NCBI GenBank assembly: GCA_016209945.1
Contig: JACQVD010000046.1
Span: 1 to 36,160 of the forward strand
Reading direction: 5' to 3'
Length of the DNA: 36,160 nt
From: Gemmatimonadota bacterium
GTDB taxonomy: Bacteria; Gemmatimonadota; Gemmatimonadetes; Palauibacterales; KS3-K002
In this document: piece by piece, positions 10,805 through 19,598 of the stretch
Layout of the letters: the number at the start of each line of letters is the position of its first letter
Position numbering within the stretch: the first letter of the stretch is position 1
The notes under the pieces: generated by a model
Told to the model about the DNA's origin: nothing
Database searches by the model: none
The model's input: only the letters and a program-made list of their open reading frames with translations
Position numbers and translations under genes: made by a program

Positions 10805-11254
10805 GTGGGTGACTCCATGACGCCGCTGCAAAGACTCCAGGACCTCTTCCGCGAGCTCTTCCAGCTCGACCTCGCCGACCTCGACTTCGGCATCTACCGG
10901 CTTCTCCACCTCAAACGCGACGAAGTGGAGGCGTTCCTGACCGAGCAGTTGCCGCGGCGGGTGTGGGAGGCCTTCGTCGGCATGGCCGAAGGCGAGAAGG
11001 CCGCGCTCGAGCGCTCGGTCGCCGAACTCCAGGCCCCGCGATTTCGGGCAGGACGAGCTCACGGTGCGGCCTTCACGGCTCGCCGGAAGCGAGAGGCGGT
11101 TCTTGGAACACCTGAAGGGATTTTGGCAGACGCACCACGATTCGGAGGACTTTGCCCATACCGAGGTGTACGTGCTCCGAAACCGGAGCGGGACTACCCT
11201 CTCCTTCGGCAGGATGACGACGGCGCATACATCTCCAAGGTCCTCGCCGTGTGA
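10805..11254 (+). pseudogene. Restriction-modification remnant: N-terminus of a site-specific DNA methyltransferase joined to a helicase/nuclease-like fragment
   Basis: LQRLQDLFRELFQLDLADLDFGIYRLLHLKRDEVEAFLTEQLPRRVWEAF is typical of large site-specific DNA methyltransferases; in another frame (from ~11045) SERRFLEHLKGFWQTHHDSEDFAHTEVYVLRN. Confidence 0.65.
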
Positions 11255-11353
11255 CGCTCTGGGGGTCCACATTCGGCTTTCCCGTGCGCGCGATCTTCGT
11301 TAGTCTTTCTCGGACAATTCGGTAGCCTGTGAATTCGAAATGGGAGGGCGTGG

Positions 11354-11815
11354 ATGATGCAGATATCCCGCTTTCAATACGTCGCCGTGACAGGCCTCTT
11401 CGTGCTGTCGGCCTGCCGCCGGGAGCGGCCGGCGGAGAAGCCTGCGGAGGAGGCGCCCGCGATGCTCGGCCGGGCCACGATCCTGTTGCCTGTGGATGGC
11501 GACACGGTCGGGCCCGATAGCGTGCGCGTCGTGCTCGCCGCCGAAGGCGTCATCGTGGAGCCGGCCACGGGCGAGCGGATCGAAGGGCGAGGCCACCATC
11601 ACATCTTCGTGGACAAGGACGTGACACCGGACACGGCGGCGATCCCGAAGGATGTGGAGGGGATCATCCATCTAGGCACGGGCGCGAGCGAGTTCACCGT
11701 GAAGGGCCTCACGCCCGGCGAGCATCGGCTCATCGCGGTCCTCGCCTACGGCGATCACGTGCCGATGGAGCGGGTGGCGTACGACACGCTGCGGATCTAC
11801 GTGCGGGCGCCGTAG
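11354..11815 (+). CDS. DUF4399 domain lipoprotein
   Basis: Lipobox LSAC; GHHHIFVDKD...GIIHLGTGASEFTVKGLTPGEHRLIAVLAYGDHVPM. Confidence 0.85.
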   Translation: MMQISRFQYVAVTGLFVLSACRRERPAEKPAEEAPAMLGRATILLPVDGDTVGPDSVRVVLAAEGVIVEPATGERIEGRGHHHIFVDKDVTPDTAAIPKDVEGIIHLGTGASEFTVKGLTPGEHRLIAVLAYGDHVPMERVAYDTLRIYVRAP

Positions 11816-11873
11816 GCTCGCGCCGTCCAGCCGCCTGAGACTCGCGCGCGCCCGCAGCGCGTTGTGACTGAGC

Positions 11874-13247
11874 GTGAAGCGTTTCATCCGCATCGCGTCC
11901 GGCCAGGGCTTCTGGGGCGACTGGCTTGAGGCCCCCGTCCGCCAGGTCGAGGGCGGGCCGATTGACTACCTCATGCTCGACTACCTGGCCGAGATCACCA
12001 TGTCGATCCTCCAGAAGCAGAAGGCCCGCGATCCGAAGATGGGCTACGCCCGGGACTTCGTGCCCCTCATGCAGCGGATTCTCCGCACATGCGCTGAGCG
12101 CGGGATCGCCGTGTGCACGAACGCGGGGGGCGTGAATCCCACGGCGTGCAGGGACGCTGTGGTGGAGGTCGCGCGCTCGTGCGGGCTCGCAGGGCGCGCG
12201 CGGATCGGCGTCGTCCTCGGCGACGATCTCATGGACCGGCTCGACGATCTCCTCGCTCGCGGCCATCGCCTGGAGAACCTCGAGACCGGCGAGCCACTCG
12301 AGCGCGTGCGCGACCGCGTGCAGGCCGCGAACGCCTACCTGGGCGCGCGGCCTCTGGTCGAGGCGTTGAAGCAGGGCGCCCACGTCGTCCTCGCTGGCCG
12401 CACGACGGACACGGCGATCACCTACGCGCCCATGATCCACGAGTTCGAGTGGCGCGGCGATGACTGGGACAGGATCGCGGCCGGGATCGTCGCGGGGCAC
12501 ATCAACGAGTGCGGGGCACAGGCCTCGGGCGGCAACACCGGCGTGGACTGGCAAACGATCGACTTCGTGAATATCGGCTATCCGATCATCGAGGCGTACC
12601 CCGATGGCAGCTTCGTCGTCACGAAGCACGCGGGGACGGGCGGTCGCGTGACGCGCGCGACGGTGACGGAACAACTCGTCTATGAGATGGGCGACCCGCG
12701 GGAGTACATCACCCCCGACGGGATCGCGGACTTCACGACGATCCGGCTGGACGAGATCGGCCGCGACCGCGTGCGCGTGTCTGGTATTCGCGGCCGGCCG
12801 GCGACGCAGCACCTGAAGGTCTCGATCGCCTACGGTGCGGGCTACAAGGCGGTGGGGACGCTCGTCTACTCTTGGCCCGACGCGTATGCCAAGGCGTCCG
12901 CCGCGGACCGTACGATCCGCGGGCGGTTGGAGAGGCTGGGCCTGCGATTCGACGAGATCCGCACGGAGATCATAGGTGCGGGCGCGTGCCACGGCCCGCT
13001 GGCCGGCGAGGCGTCGCCCGACCTCCCGGAGGTGGAACTTCGGATCGGCGTGCGCTCGGCCACCGATCAGCCAGCGGTCGAGCGCTTCACGAGAGAGATC
13101 GCGCCCTTGATCCTCGCCGGGCCGCCCACGGCCACAGGCTTTGCCGGCGGTCGGCCGAAGGTCGAGGAGATCGTCGCGTACTGGCCCGCGCTGATCCTGA
13201 AGTCCGAGGTGGAGCCGCACGTGCGCGTCGAGGTCGCGACCGCCTGA
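11874..13247 (+). CDS. Acyclic terpene utilization AtuA-family protein (DUF1446)
   Basis: [84 protein letters not shown]. Confidence 0.9.
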   Translation: MKRFIRIASGQGFWGDWLEAPVRQVEGGPIDYLMLDYLAEITMSILQKQKARDPKMGYARDFVPLMQRILRTCAERGIAVCTNAGGVNPTACRDAVVEVARSCGLAGRARIGVVLGDDLMDRLDDLLARGHRLENLETGEPLERVRDRVQAANAYLGARPLVEALKQGAHVVLAGRTTDTAITYAPMIHEFEWRGDDWDRIAAGIVAGHINECGAQASGGNTGVDWQTIDFVNIGYPIIEAYPDGSFVVTKHAGTGGRVTRATVTEQLVYEMGDPREYITPDGIADFTTIRLDEIGRDRVRVSGIRGRPATQHLKVSIAYGAGYKAVGTLVYSWPDAYAKASAADRTIRGRLERLGLRFDEIRTEIIGAGACHGPLAGEASPDLPEVELRIGVRSATDQPAVERFTREIAPLILAGPPTATGFAGGRPKVEEIVAYWPALILKSEVEPHVRVEVATA

Positions 13248-13263
13248 GGACACAGGGGACGCC

Positions 13264-13611
13264 ATGCGCATGAAGCTCCTGCATCTCGCCCATGCCCGCT
13301 CGGGCGACAAAGGCGATACCGCCAACGTCGGCCTTATCGCCCTGCGGCCGGAGATCTATCCGATCCTCGAGCGCGAGGTGACGGCGGAGCGCGTGAAGGA
13401 GCATTTCCGAGGGATCTGCCTCGGGCCGGTGGAACGCTTCGAGCTGCCGAACCTGTACGCGCTGAATTTCCTGCTGCACAACGGGCTGGGTGGAGGCGGC
13501 ACCGTGTCGCTCAAGACCGACGCCCAGGGGAAGACGTACGGCGCGGCGCTGCTGCGCATGGAGATCGACGTGCCCGACGACGTCGCACGCAAACTCGGCC
13601 TTTCTCAGTGA
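13264..13611 (+). CDS. Stand-alone AtuA C-terminal-like domain
   Basis: LLHLAHARSGDKGDTANVGLIA...LNFLLHNGLGGGGTVSLKTDAQGKTYGAALLRMEIDVP. Confidence 0.87.
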   Translation: MRMKLLHLAHARSGDKGDTANVGLIALRPEIYPILEREVTAERVKEHFRGICLGPVERFELPNLYALNFLLHNGLGGGGTVSLKTDAQGKTYGAALLRMEIDVPDDVARKLGLSQ

Positions 13612-13618
13612 GGGCCAC

Positions 13619-14401
13619 GTGAGCAGCACATATCAGCGCCTCACCGTCCGCGTGGACGAGGCCACGGGGATCTGCCAGATCACGCTCAACCGGCCGGAGA
13701 AGCGGAACGCGATCGACCCGCTCATGGTGGATGAGCTCACCGACGCCCTCGCCTGGGCGGACGCCGACGACCGGGTGCGCGTGGGCCTCCTGCGCGGTGC
13801 CGGCAGGGATTTCTGCGCCGGCCTCGACCTCACCGCGCTCGCCGAGATGAAGGAGGCGCAGATCGAGGAGCACCTGGCGGACGCGGACGCGCTGGGTGAT
13901 CTCGTTCTCCTCATGCGCCGCGTGCGCATGCCGCTCATCGCCGGCGTGCACGGCAACGCGCTGGCGGGTGGCTGCGGGCTCGCCACCGCTTGCGACATCA
14001 TCCTCGCGTCGGACGACGCGACCTTCGGGTATCCCGAAGTCAAGGTCGGGTTCGTACCCGCGATGGTGATGGCGATCCTGCGACGCGCCGTGGGCGAGAA
14101 GCGCGCGATCGAGCTGGCTCTGACGGGCCGGAGCTTGGACGCCCACGAGGCGCACCGGCTGGGGCTCGTGCATCATGTGTTCCCGGCGGCGGAGTTCGAG
14201 GAGCAGGTCGAGGCCTACGCGACGGAGTTGGCCGAGCGGAGTGCGACGGCGCTAGCGCTCACCAAGCGGCTCCTCTACGAGACCGATGCGGCGTCCTTCG
14301 AGGCCGCGATCCGTGCCGGCGCCGAGATGAACGCGCTTGCGCGCCAGACGGAGGACTTCCGGCAGGGCGTGGAGAAGTTCCTCAAAAGGAAGAGGTCTTG
14401 A
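13619..14401 (+). CDS. Enoyl-CoA hydratase/isomerase family protein
   Basis: GTG start; ITLNRPEKRNAID, GAGRDFCAGLDL, VHGNALAGGCGLATACDIILASDDATFGYPEVKVGFVPAMV. Confidence 0.9.
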   Translation: MSSTYQRLTVRVDEATGICQITLNRPEKRNAIDPLMVDELTDALAWADADDRVRVGLLRGAGRDFCAGLDLTALAEMKEAQIEEHLADADALGDLVLLMRRVRMPLIAGVHGNALAGGCGLATACDIILASDDATFGYPEVKVGFVPAMVMAILRRAVGEKRAIELALTGRSLDAHEAHRLGLVHHVFPAAEFEEQVEAYATELAERSATALALTKRLLYETDAASFEAAIRAGAEMNALARQTEDFRQGVEKFLKRKRS

Positions 14402-14619
14402 AGGTGAGGCGGTACCTCGCCTGGAAACTCGGCCTTGGGGTAGCGGGCGCGGCGGCGGCGCTCGGCGGCGAACGGGTGGGCGCACCGTGGCTCTTCGCGC
14501 CGGGCCTGGGGCTCGTCCTCCTTGCCCTTCTTCTCCCCGCATATCGCGGCCAGACGCTACGCGAGAAGATCGACGCGTGGGCTCGCCACCTGCCCGGCGC
14601 TCGATGGCTTCGGCGCTGA
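14398..14619 (+). CDS. Small hydrophobic protein (about 73 aa), translationally coupled
   Basis: TTG (or GTG 14404) start overlapping the preceding stop; VRRYLAWKLGLGVAGAAAALGGERVGAPWLFAPGLGLVLLALLLPAYRGQTLREKIDAWARHLPGARWLRR*. Confidence 0.5.
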   Translation: MKVRRYLAWKLGLGVAGAAAALGGERVGAPWLFAPGLGLVLLALLLPAYRGQTLREKIDAWARHLPGARWLRR

Positions 14620-14641
14620 ACCTAACACACGCGCCTCCCCG

Positions 14642-15499
14642 TTAGCTCGGGCAGTCGGCAGGTCTCGCGAGTGGCGCGATCCCCGAGTTCCCGACGGCCG
14701 TAAGGTTGCTGCCCGCGATCGTCGTCACGCCGCAGAGCCCGTTGTTGAGCAGCACGGCCGAGCTGCCGTCGACGACCACGGCGCCCTCGACCCGGCTGAA
14801 CGAGATGCCGGCGTCGCTGCCTGGAACGCTCAGACTCCCGGTGATCCGCGCGCCACGGATTCGGTTTCGGCTCCCGCTCACGGTCACATTCCCCACGAGC
14901 GTCACGCGTCCGCCGCGTTCACCCTCGCCGAAGAGTGTGACGTTGCTCCCGCTGAACGTGAGGTCGCCGGTGTACGTTCCCCCGCGGAAGAAGATGATGA
15001 TGTTGCTCCGCTCGAGGAGGTCGTTCACCTGGGTGATGGGCGTCGAGGGCGTGACCTCCACAACCTCGCCGCCGAATCGGTAGACGACCTGCGTGATCAG
15101 GGCGGCGCCGCTCGACCCGAGCGCGATCGCTGCCTCTTGGAGATCCCGGTCGTCAATGTTCACAGAAACGCTCCCGCTCTGGCCGGGGGCGCTCAGCGAG
15201 ATTCTCCGCGTCCCAGGGGCGACAGGAGCCAGGACTGCGATGCCGTTCGCGTCGGTCGTGCCGCTGGGCCCCCCGTCCACGGAGACCGTCACCCCCGAGC
15301 GCACCGTCCCAGGCTGGGGGACCGCTACCTCGTTGGCATCGTTCACGACTGGATTGACGACCACGACGAGCGTCGTCTCGCCGAACCTCACCTCCGGGGG
15401 CGCCGTGACATCACCGTCGTCCCCGCACGCGGCGACGGCCAGCAGGCATGCGCTCAGCAGGCCGCTTCCGACCCCGCTTTTCCTCCTCGCGCTCATCAT
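14642..15499 (-). CDS. Secreted lipoprotein with short right-handed beta-helix-like repeats
   Basis: Lipobox LAVAAC after MMSARRKSGVGSGLLSACL; Ig/CarboxypepD_reg-like GVTVSVDGGPSGTTDANGIAVLAPVAPG; C-terminal GDLTFSGSNVTLFGEG..GRVTLVGNVTVSGSRNRIRGARITGSLSV repeats. Confidence 0.65.
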   Translation of the reverse strand: MMSARRKSGVGSGLLSACLLAVAACGDDGDVTAPPEVRFGETTLVVVVNPVVNDANEVAVPQPGTVRSGVTVSVDGGPSGTTDANGIAVLAPVAPGTRRISLSAPGQSGSVSVNIDDRDLQEAAIALGSSGAALITQVVYRFGGEVVEVTPSTPITQVNDLLERSNIIIFFRGGTYTGDLTFSGSNVTLFGEGERGGRVTLVGNVTVSGSRNRIRGARITGSLSVPGSDAGISFSRVEGAVVVDGSSAVLLNNGLCGVTTIAGSNLTAVGNSGIAPLARPADCPS

Positions 15500-15687
15500 C
15501 CCTCGCCCCCCTTCCTGGAAGAGATTCTCCCCACGGTGAGCTTCCTGTCGTACCGGATGGGGCCGGGTGTGGATGGCATTTCGGCAGGGGGGCAAAACGC
15601 AGGTTAACGCGACACCGGGGCGGCGTCAAGGTTCCGATGGACCTGCTTTGATACGCTGGTGATGCCCGCTGGCATGATGCTCTCAGC

Positions 15688-17658
15688 ATGCGCGGCACGG
15701 CGGACCTCGACGCGGCGCTCGGCCTGCTCCGGCGCCATTACGGCTATCGTGCCTTTCGCCTAGGGCAGCGCGAGGCGGTCGAGGCGGCTCTCACGGGACA
15801 GGACGCGCTCGTCGTCATGCCGACGGGCGGGGGGAAGTCGGTCTGCTATCAGATCCCGGCCCAGATCCTCCAGGGAGTCACCCTCGTCGTCTCTCCCCTC
15901 ATCGCGCTCCAGAAGGACCAGGTGGACGGGCTTCACGGCCGCGGGATCCCCGCCACCTACGTGAACTCGACACTGCGACGGCAGGAGATGGATCTCCGAC
16001 TGGCCGAGATCGGCAGGGGCGCCATCAAGCTCCTCTACCTCGCGCCGGAACGGTTCGACGATCCGCGCTTCAGCGCCTGGCTCCAGACGGTCACGGTCTC
16101 GCTCCTCGCCGTGGACGAAGCGCATTGCGTGAGTGAGTGGGGCCACGACTTCCGGCCCTCGTACTTCCGGCTCGCCGATGTGCGCGAGCGCCTGGGCGGC
16201 GTTCCAATGGTGGCGCTCACGGCGACGGCGACGCCGGAGGTGCGGCGCGACATCGTGGGGCGCCTGCGGCTACGCGATCCCGTCATCCTCATCCGGGGGT
16301 TCGACCGCCCGAACTTGCACTGGCACGTGATGCGGGAGGAGCGGACCGGAGCGAAGAACGCGCTCCTCGTGCGGCTTCTCCACGCAGCGCCGCCGGACGC
16401 GCCGACGCTGGTCTACGCCTCGACCCGCAAGGCGGTGGTCGGGCTCGCTGCCCTTCTCAGGACGCACGGGCTCGCCGCGGGCGGTTACCACGGCGGGATG
16501 CCGTCGGTGCGGAGGCGGGAAGTGCAGGACGCGTTCGCGTGCGGTGACCTCCGGATGGTCGTCGCGACCAACGCGTTCGGCCTCGGGATCGATCTCGCGA
16601 ACATTCGCCGCGTCATCCACTACCATATGCCCGGCTCGCTGGAAGCCTACTATCAGGAAGCGGGCCGCGCGGGGCGCGACGGCGAGCCCGCGGACTGCAT
16701 CCTTCTGCATTCGTACCGTGACCGCTTCGTGCACGAGCACTTCATCGATGCGGCCCACCCGTCCCGGGAGACGATTCGCGCGGTGTGGACGGCGATGCGC
16801 GCGCGCGCCGATCCCTCGGGCCTCGTGCCCGGGCGCGTGGTCTCGTGGGCGCGCACGTGCCCCGGCGAACCGCACCAGGTGTACGCGAGCCTCCGGGTGC
16901 TCCAGCGCGCGGGGATCGTGGATCGGCTGCGTGGGCGGCGCGCCTGCTACGTGCGGGGGGTGGCGCGGCTTGACGCACCTCCGCTGGACGGCATCGACGA
17001 GGCTGCCCGGCAGGTATGGGAGCGGCTCGTGGAGACGGCGGGGGAGAGCCTGGTGCGCGGTGTGGTGGTGCCCAAGTCGTGGCTCGCGCGCTGGGCGGGC
17101 GGCGTGGAGCGCGGGCGCTGGGCGCTCGACAGGCTCCGGGCCTCGCAAGCCCTCGAGTGGTGCGATCTGGAGAGAGAAGGGGGATGCCGGCTGCTGGACA
17201 CGCGACCCGAGTTCGACGGGCTCCCGATCGGCTGGACAAGTCTGCAAGCTCATCGCGAGCTCGAGCTGACGAAGCTTCGCCGGATGGAGCGCTACGCCTA
17301 CCACAAGGGCTGCCGGCGCGCCTACCTCCTTCGCTACTTCGGCGAGCGCACACGCTCTTCCTGTCACGCGTGCGATGCCTGCGCGCGCACGCGCCCGTGG
17401 ACCGCGCGGGATGAGCACCGGCGCCCCGTCCCGGAGGCCGCCGCGCTCCGCGCCCTGCGCGCGCTGCGCGGGCGACTGGCGGCGAGGCACCGGCTCCCTG
17501 CATACTTCGTCCTGGAGGATCGCGTCATCGTCGAGATCGCGAGACGGCGGCCGAGGAATTTGGAGGAACTCCTTGAAGTTCCGGGCGTGTCACGCGTCTT
17601 CGCCGAACGGTACGGCGCCGCGCTCCTGCGGACGTTGAAGGGCGCCGCGCGCGCCTGA
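15688..17658 (+). CDS. recQ: ATP-dependent DNA helicase RecQ
   Basis: MPTGGGKSVCYQIPA, VDEAHCVSEWGHDFRP, QEAGRAGRDGEPADC, zinc-binding C-x16-C-x2-C-x2-C region, HRDC-like C-terminus. Confidence 0.95.
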   Translation: MRGTADLDAALGLLRRHYGYRAFRLGQREAVEAALTGQDALVVMPTGGGKSVCYQIPAQILQGVTLVVSPLIALQKDQVDGLHGRGIPATYVNSTLRRQEMDLRLAEIGRGAIKLLYLAPERFDDPRFSAWLQTVTVSLLAVDEAHCVSEWGHDFRPSYFRLADVRERLGGVPMVALTATATPEVRRDIVGRLRLRDPVILIRGFDRPNLHWHVMREERTGAKNALLVRLLHAAPPDAPTLVYASTRKAVVGLAALLRTHGLAAGGYHGGMPSVRRREVQDAFACGDLRMVVATNAFGLGIDLANIRRVIHYHMPGSLEAYYQEAGRAGRDGEPADCILLHSYRDRFVHEHFIDAAHPSRETIRAVWTAMRARADPSGLVPGRVVSWARTCPGEPHQVYASLRVLQRAGIVDRLRGRRACYVRGVARLDAPPLDGIDEAARQVWERLVETAGESLVRGVVVPKSWLARWAGGVERGRWALDRLRASQALEWCDLEREGGCRLLDTRPEFDGLPIGWTSLQAHRELELTKLRRMERYAYHKGCRRAYLLRYFGERTRSSCHACDACARTRPWTARDEHRRPVPEAAALRALRALRGRLAARHRLPAYFVLEDRVIVEIARRRPRNLEELLEVPGVSRVFAERYGAALLRTLKGAARA

Positions 17659-17729
17659 GGGAGCTGCCCGGGCCCGGGCCGCGAACGACGCCGCCGCGGT
17701 CCCTGCGCAACTCGTACGGAAGGAGTCCC

Positions 17730-18980
17730 ATGGAGCTCGTTTCCAGCGTGGACGATCGCTACCTCACCGACGAACACCGCACCATCCGCGACCTCGTGCA
17801 GGAGTTCGCCAGGGAGCGCGTGGCACCCGTGGCCCGCGATCTCGACATCCGCGCCGAGTTCCCCTGGGAGAACGTGGCCGAGATGGCGCGCATGGGCCTC
17901 TTCGGGATCCCGTTTCCGGAGGAGTGCGCCGGCGTCGGCCTCGACACGCTTGCCCTCCTTGTCGTCATCGAGGAGCTCGCGAAGGTGGACGCCTCCCATG
18001 CGATCGCGGTGGGAGCCCACACCTCTCTCTGTGCCGCGCCGATCTATCTCTTCGGCACGGAGGAGCAGCGGCACACCTACCTCACGCGGCTTGCGGCGGG
18101 GAAGGTGCTGGGTGGGTTTGGCCTCACCGAGCCGCAGGCCGGCTCCGACGCCGGCGCGAGCCGCACCCGCGCCGTCGAGAAGCGTGACCACTGGGTCCTG
18201 AACGGAAGCAAGATCTTCATCACGCACGGGGGCGTGGGCGAGATCTTCGTCATCACGGCCGTGACCGGCGGGACCGATGGGAACAAGGAGATCTCCTCCT
18301 TCATCCTCACGAAGGAGACGTGTGATCTCGACAGGGCCCGGGCCGTCGGGGTCGGCCACGACGACGCGCTCACGCCGATCCCGGGGTTCCGCTCCGGGAA
18401 GAAAGAGGACAAGCTCGGCTGGCGCGCGTCCGATACCCGGGAGCTCATCCTGGAGGACGCGATCGTCCCGAAAGAGAACCTGCTGGGGAAGCGGGGCGAA
18501 GGCTTCAAGAACTTTCTGAGGACCCTCGACTCCGGCCGCATCGGCATGGCCGCCCTCGCCCTGGGAATCGCCGAGGGCGCGCTGGAGCGGACCCTCGAGT
18601 ACACGGGCCTGCGCCGCCAGTTCGGTCAGCGGATCTGCGACTTCCAGGCCGTACGGTTCGACTTGGCGGACATAGCGTTGGGGATCGAGGTGGGGAAGCA
18701 CCTCACGTACCATGCCGCCACGCTGAAGGACGGGGGGAAGCCCTTCACCAGGGAGGCGAGCATGGCGAAGCTCTACTGCTCGGAGCTCGCCATGCGCGCC
18801 AGCATCAAGGCAGTCCAGCTCCACGGCGGCTACGGGTACACGACCGAGTACCCCGTCGAGCGCATGATGAGGGACGCGAAGATCTGCGAGATCGGCGAGG
18901 GGACGAGCGAGATCCAGCGGCTCGTCATCGCCCGTCAGATCCTCGGCGAGCCGGAGGAGATCATCGAGGGCGAGCGCTAG
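17730..18980 (+). CDS. Acyl-CoA dehydrogenase (short/medium-chain type, 416 aa)
   Basis: GGFGLTEPQAGSDAGASRTRA, LNGSKIFITHG, HGGYGYTTEYPVERMMRDAKICEIGEGTSEIQRLVIARQIL. Confidence 0.93.
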   Translation: MELVSSVDDRYLTDEHRTIRDLVQEFARERVAPVARDLDIRAEFPWENVAEMARMGLFGIPFPEECAGVGLDTLALLVVIEELAKVDASHAIAVGAHTSLCAAPIYLFGTEEQRHTYLTRLAAGKVLGGFGLTEPQAGSDAGASRTRAVEKRDHWVLNGSKIFITHGGVGEIFVITAVTGGTDGNKEISSFILTKETCDLDRARAVGVGHDDALTPIPGFRSGKKEDKLGWRASDTRELILEDAIVPKENLLGKRGEGFKNFLRTLDSGRIGMAALALGIAEGALERTLEYTGLRRQFGQRICDFQAVRFDLADIALGIEVGKHLTYHAATLKDGGKPFTREASMAKLYCSELAMRASIKAVQLHGGYGYTTEYPVERMMRDAKICEIGEGTSEIQRLVIARQILGEPEEIIEGER

Positions 18981-19051
18981 CGTTGGCCTTGGACAGTTTG
19001 CAGCCCGGCGGGTAGAATGGCAGGGACGAACGTTCTAACAGGGGCGACAGC

Positions 19052-19417
19052 GTGGGCGTGACCTTCGTGGAGGGAACTGTCCGGGGGGCCGATGGGGGGC
19101 AGGCCGATGTCCGGTTTCTTGTGGACAGCGGCGCGACCTATACCGTTCTCCCGCATGATGCGTGGCACGCGATCGGACTGACGGCGAAGCGGTCGGCCGT
19201 CTTCACACTGGCCGATGGGACGACGGTCGAGCGTGCCGTCTCGGAGTGCTACATCATCCTCCCGTTGGGCGAGGCCCACACCCCGGTGATCCTGGGTGAA
19301 CCTGGCGACGAGGCGCTTCTGGGTGTCGTCACGCTGGAGATCCTTGGGCTCGTCCTGAACCCCTTCACCCGCCAGCTGCAACCGATGCGGTTGCTTCTGG
19401 CGCAGTCCCTCGCATAG
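19052..19417 (+). CDS. Retropepsin-like (clan AA) aspartyl protease
   Basis: GTG start; FLVDSGATYTVLP single active-site motif, about 121 aa, implying a dimeric protease; ILGEPGDEALLGVVTLEILGLVLNPFTRQL. Confidence 0.82.
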   Translation: MGVTFVEGTVRGADGGQADVRFLVDSGATYTVLPHDAWHAIGLTAKRSAVFTLADGTTVERAVSECYIILPLGEAHTPVILGEPGDEALLGVVTLEILGLVLNPFTRQLQPMRLLLAQSLA

Positions 19418-19598
19418 ATTTTTCACAGCCTTAGTACCAAACCCGTGGATTCCGGGGTCGGTTTGGGCCGGCCCCGATGCGCATTTGTGATTTCGTTCTT
19501 CCAAGGAGGGCCCGTGGCATCCGCGTACGCAGGGGACATGACTCTTCTCCGGAGCATGCCCGCATCTGTGGACGGGGCATGGCGCGGGCGTGTGTGGA

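Noticed and set aside
15662-15675. ATGCC-CGCT-GGCAT repeat upstream of recQ
   Set aside because: Only 5-bp arms; does not resemble an SOS box and is too short to support an operator call.
17666-17679. GCCCGGGCCCGGGC palindrome after recQ
   Set aside because: Pure G/C, no T-run, and easily expected by chance in this GC-rich DNA.
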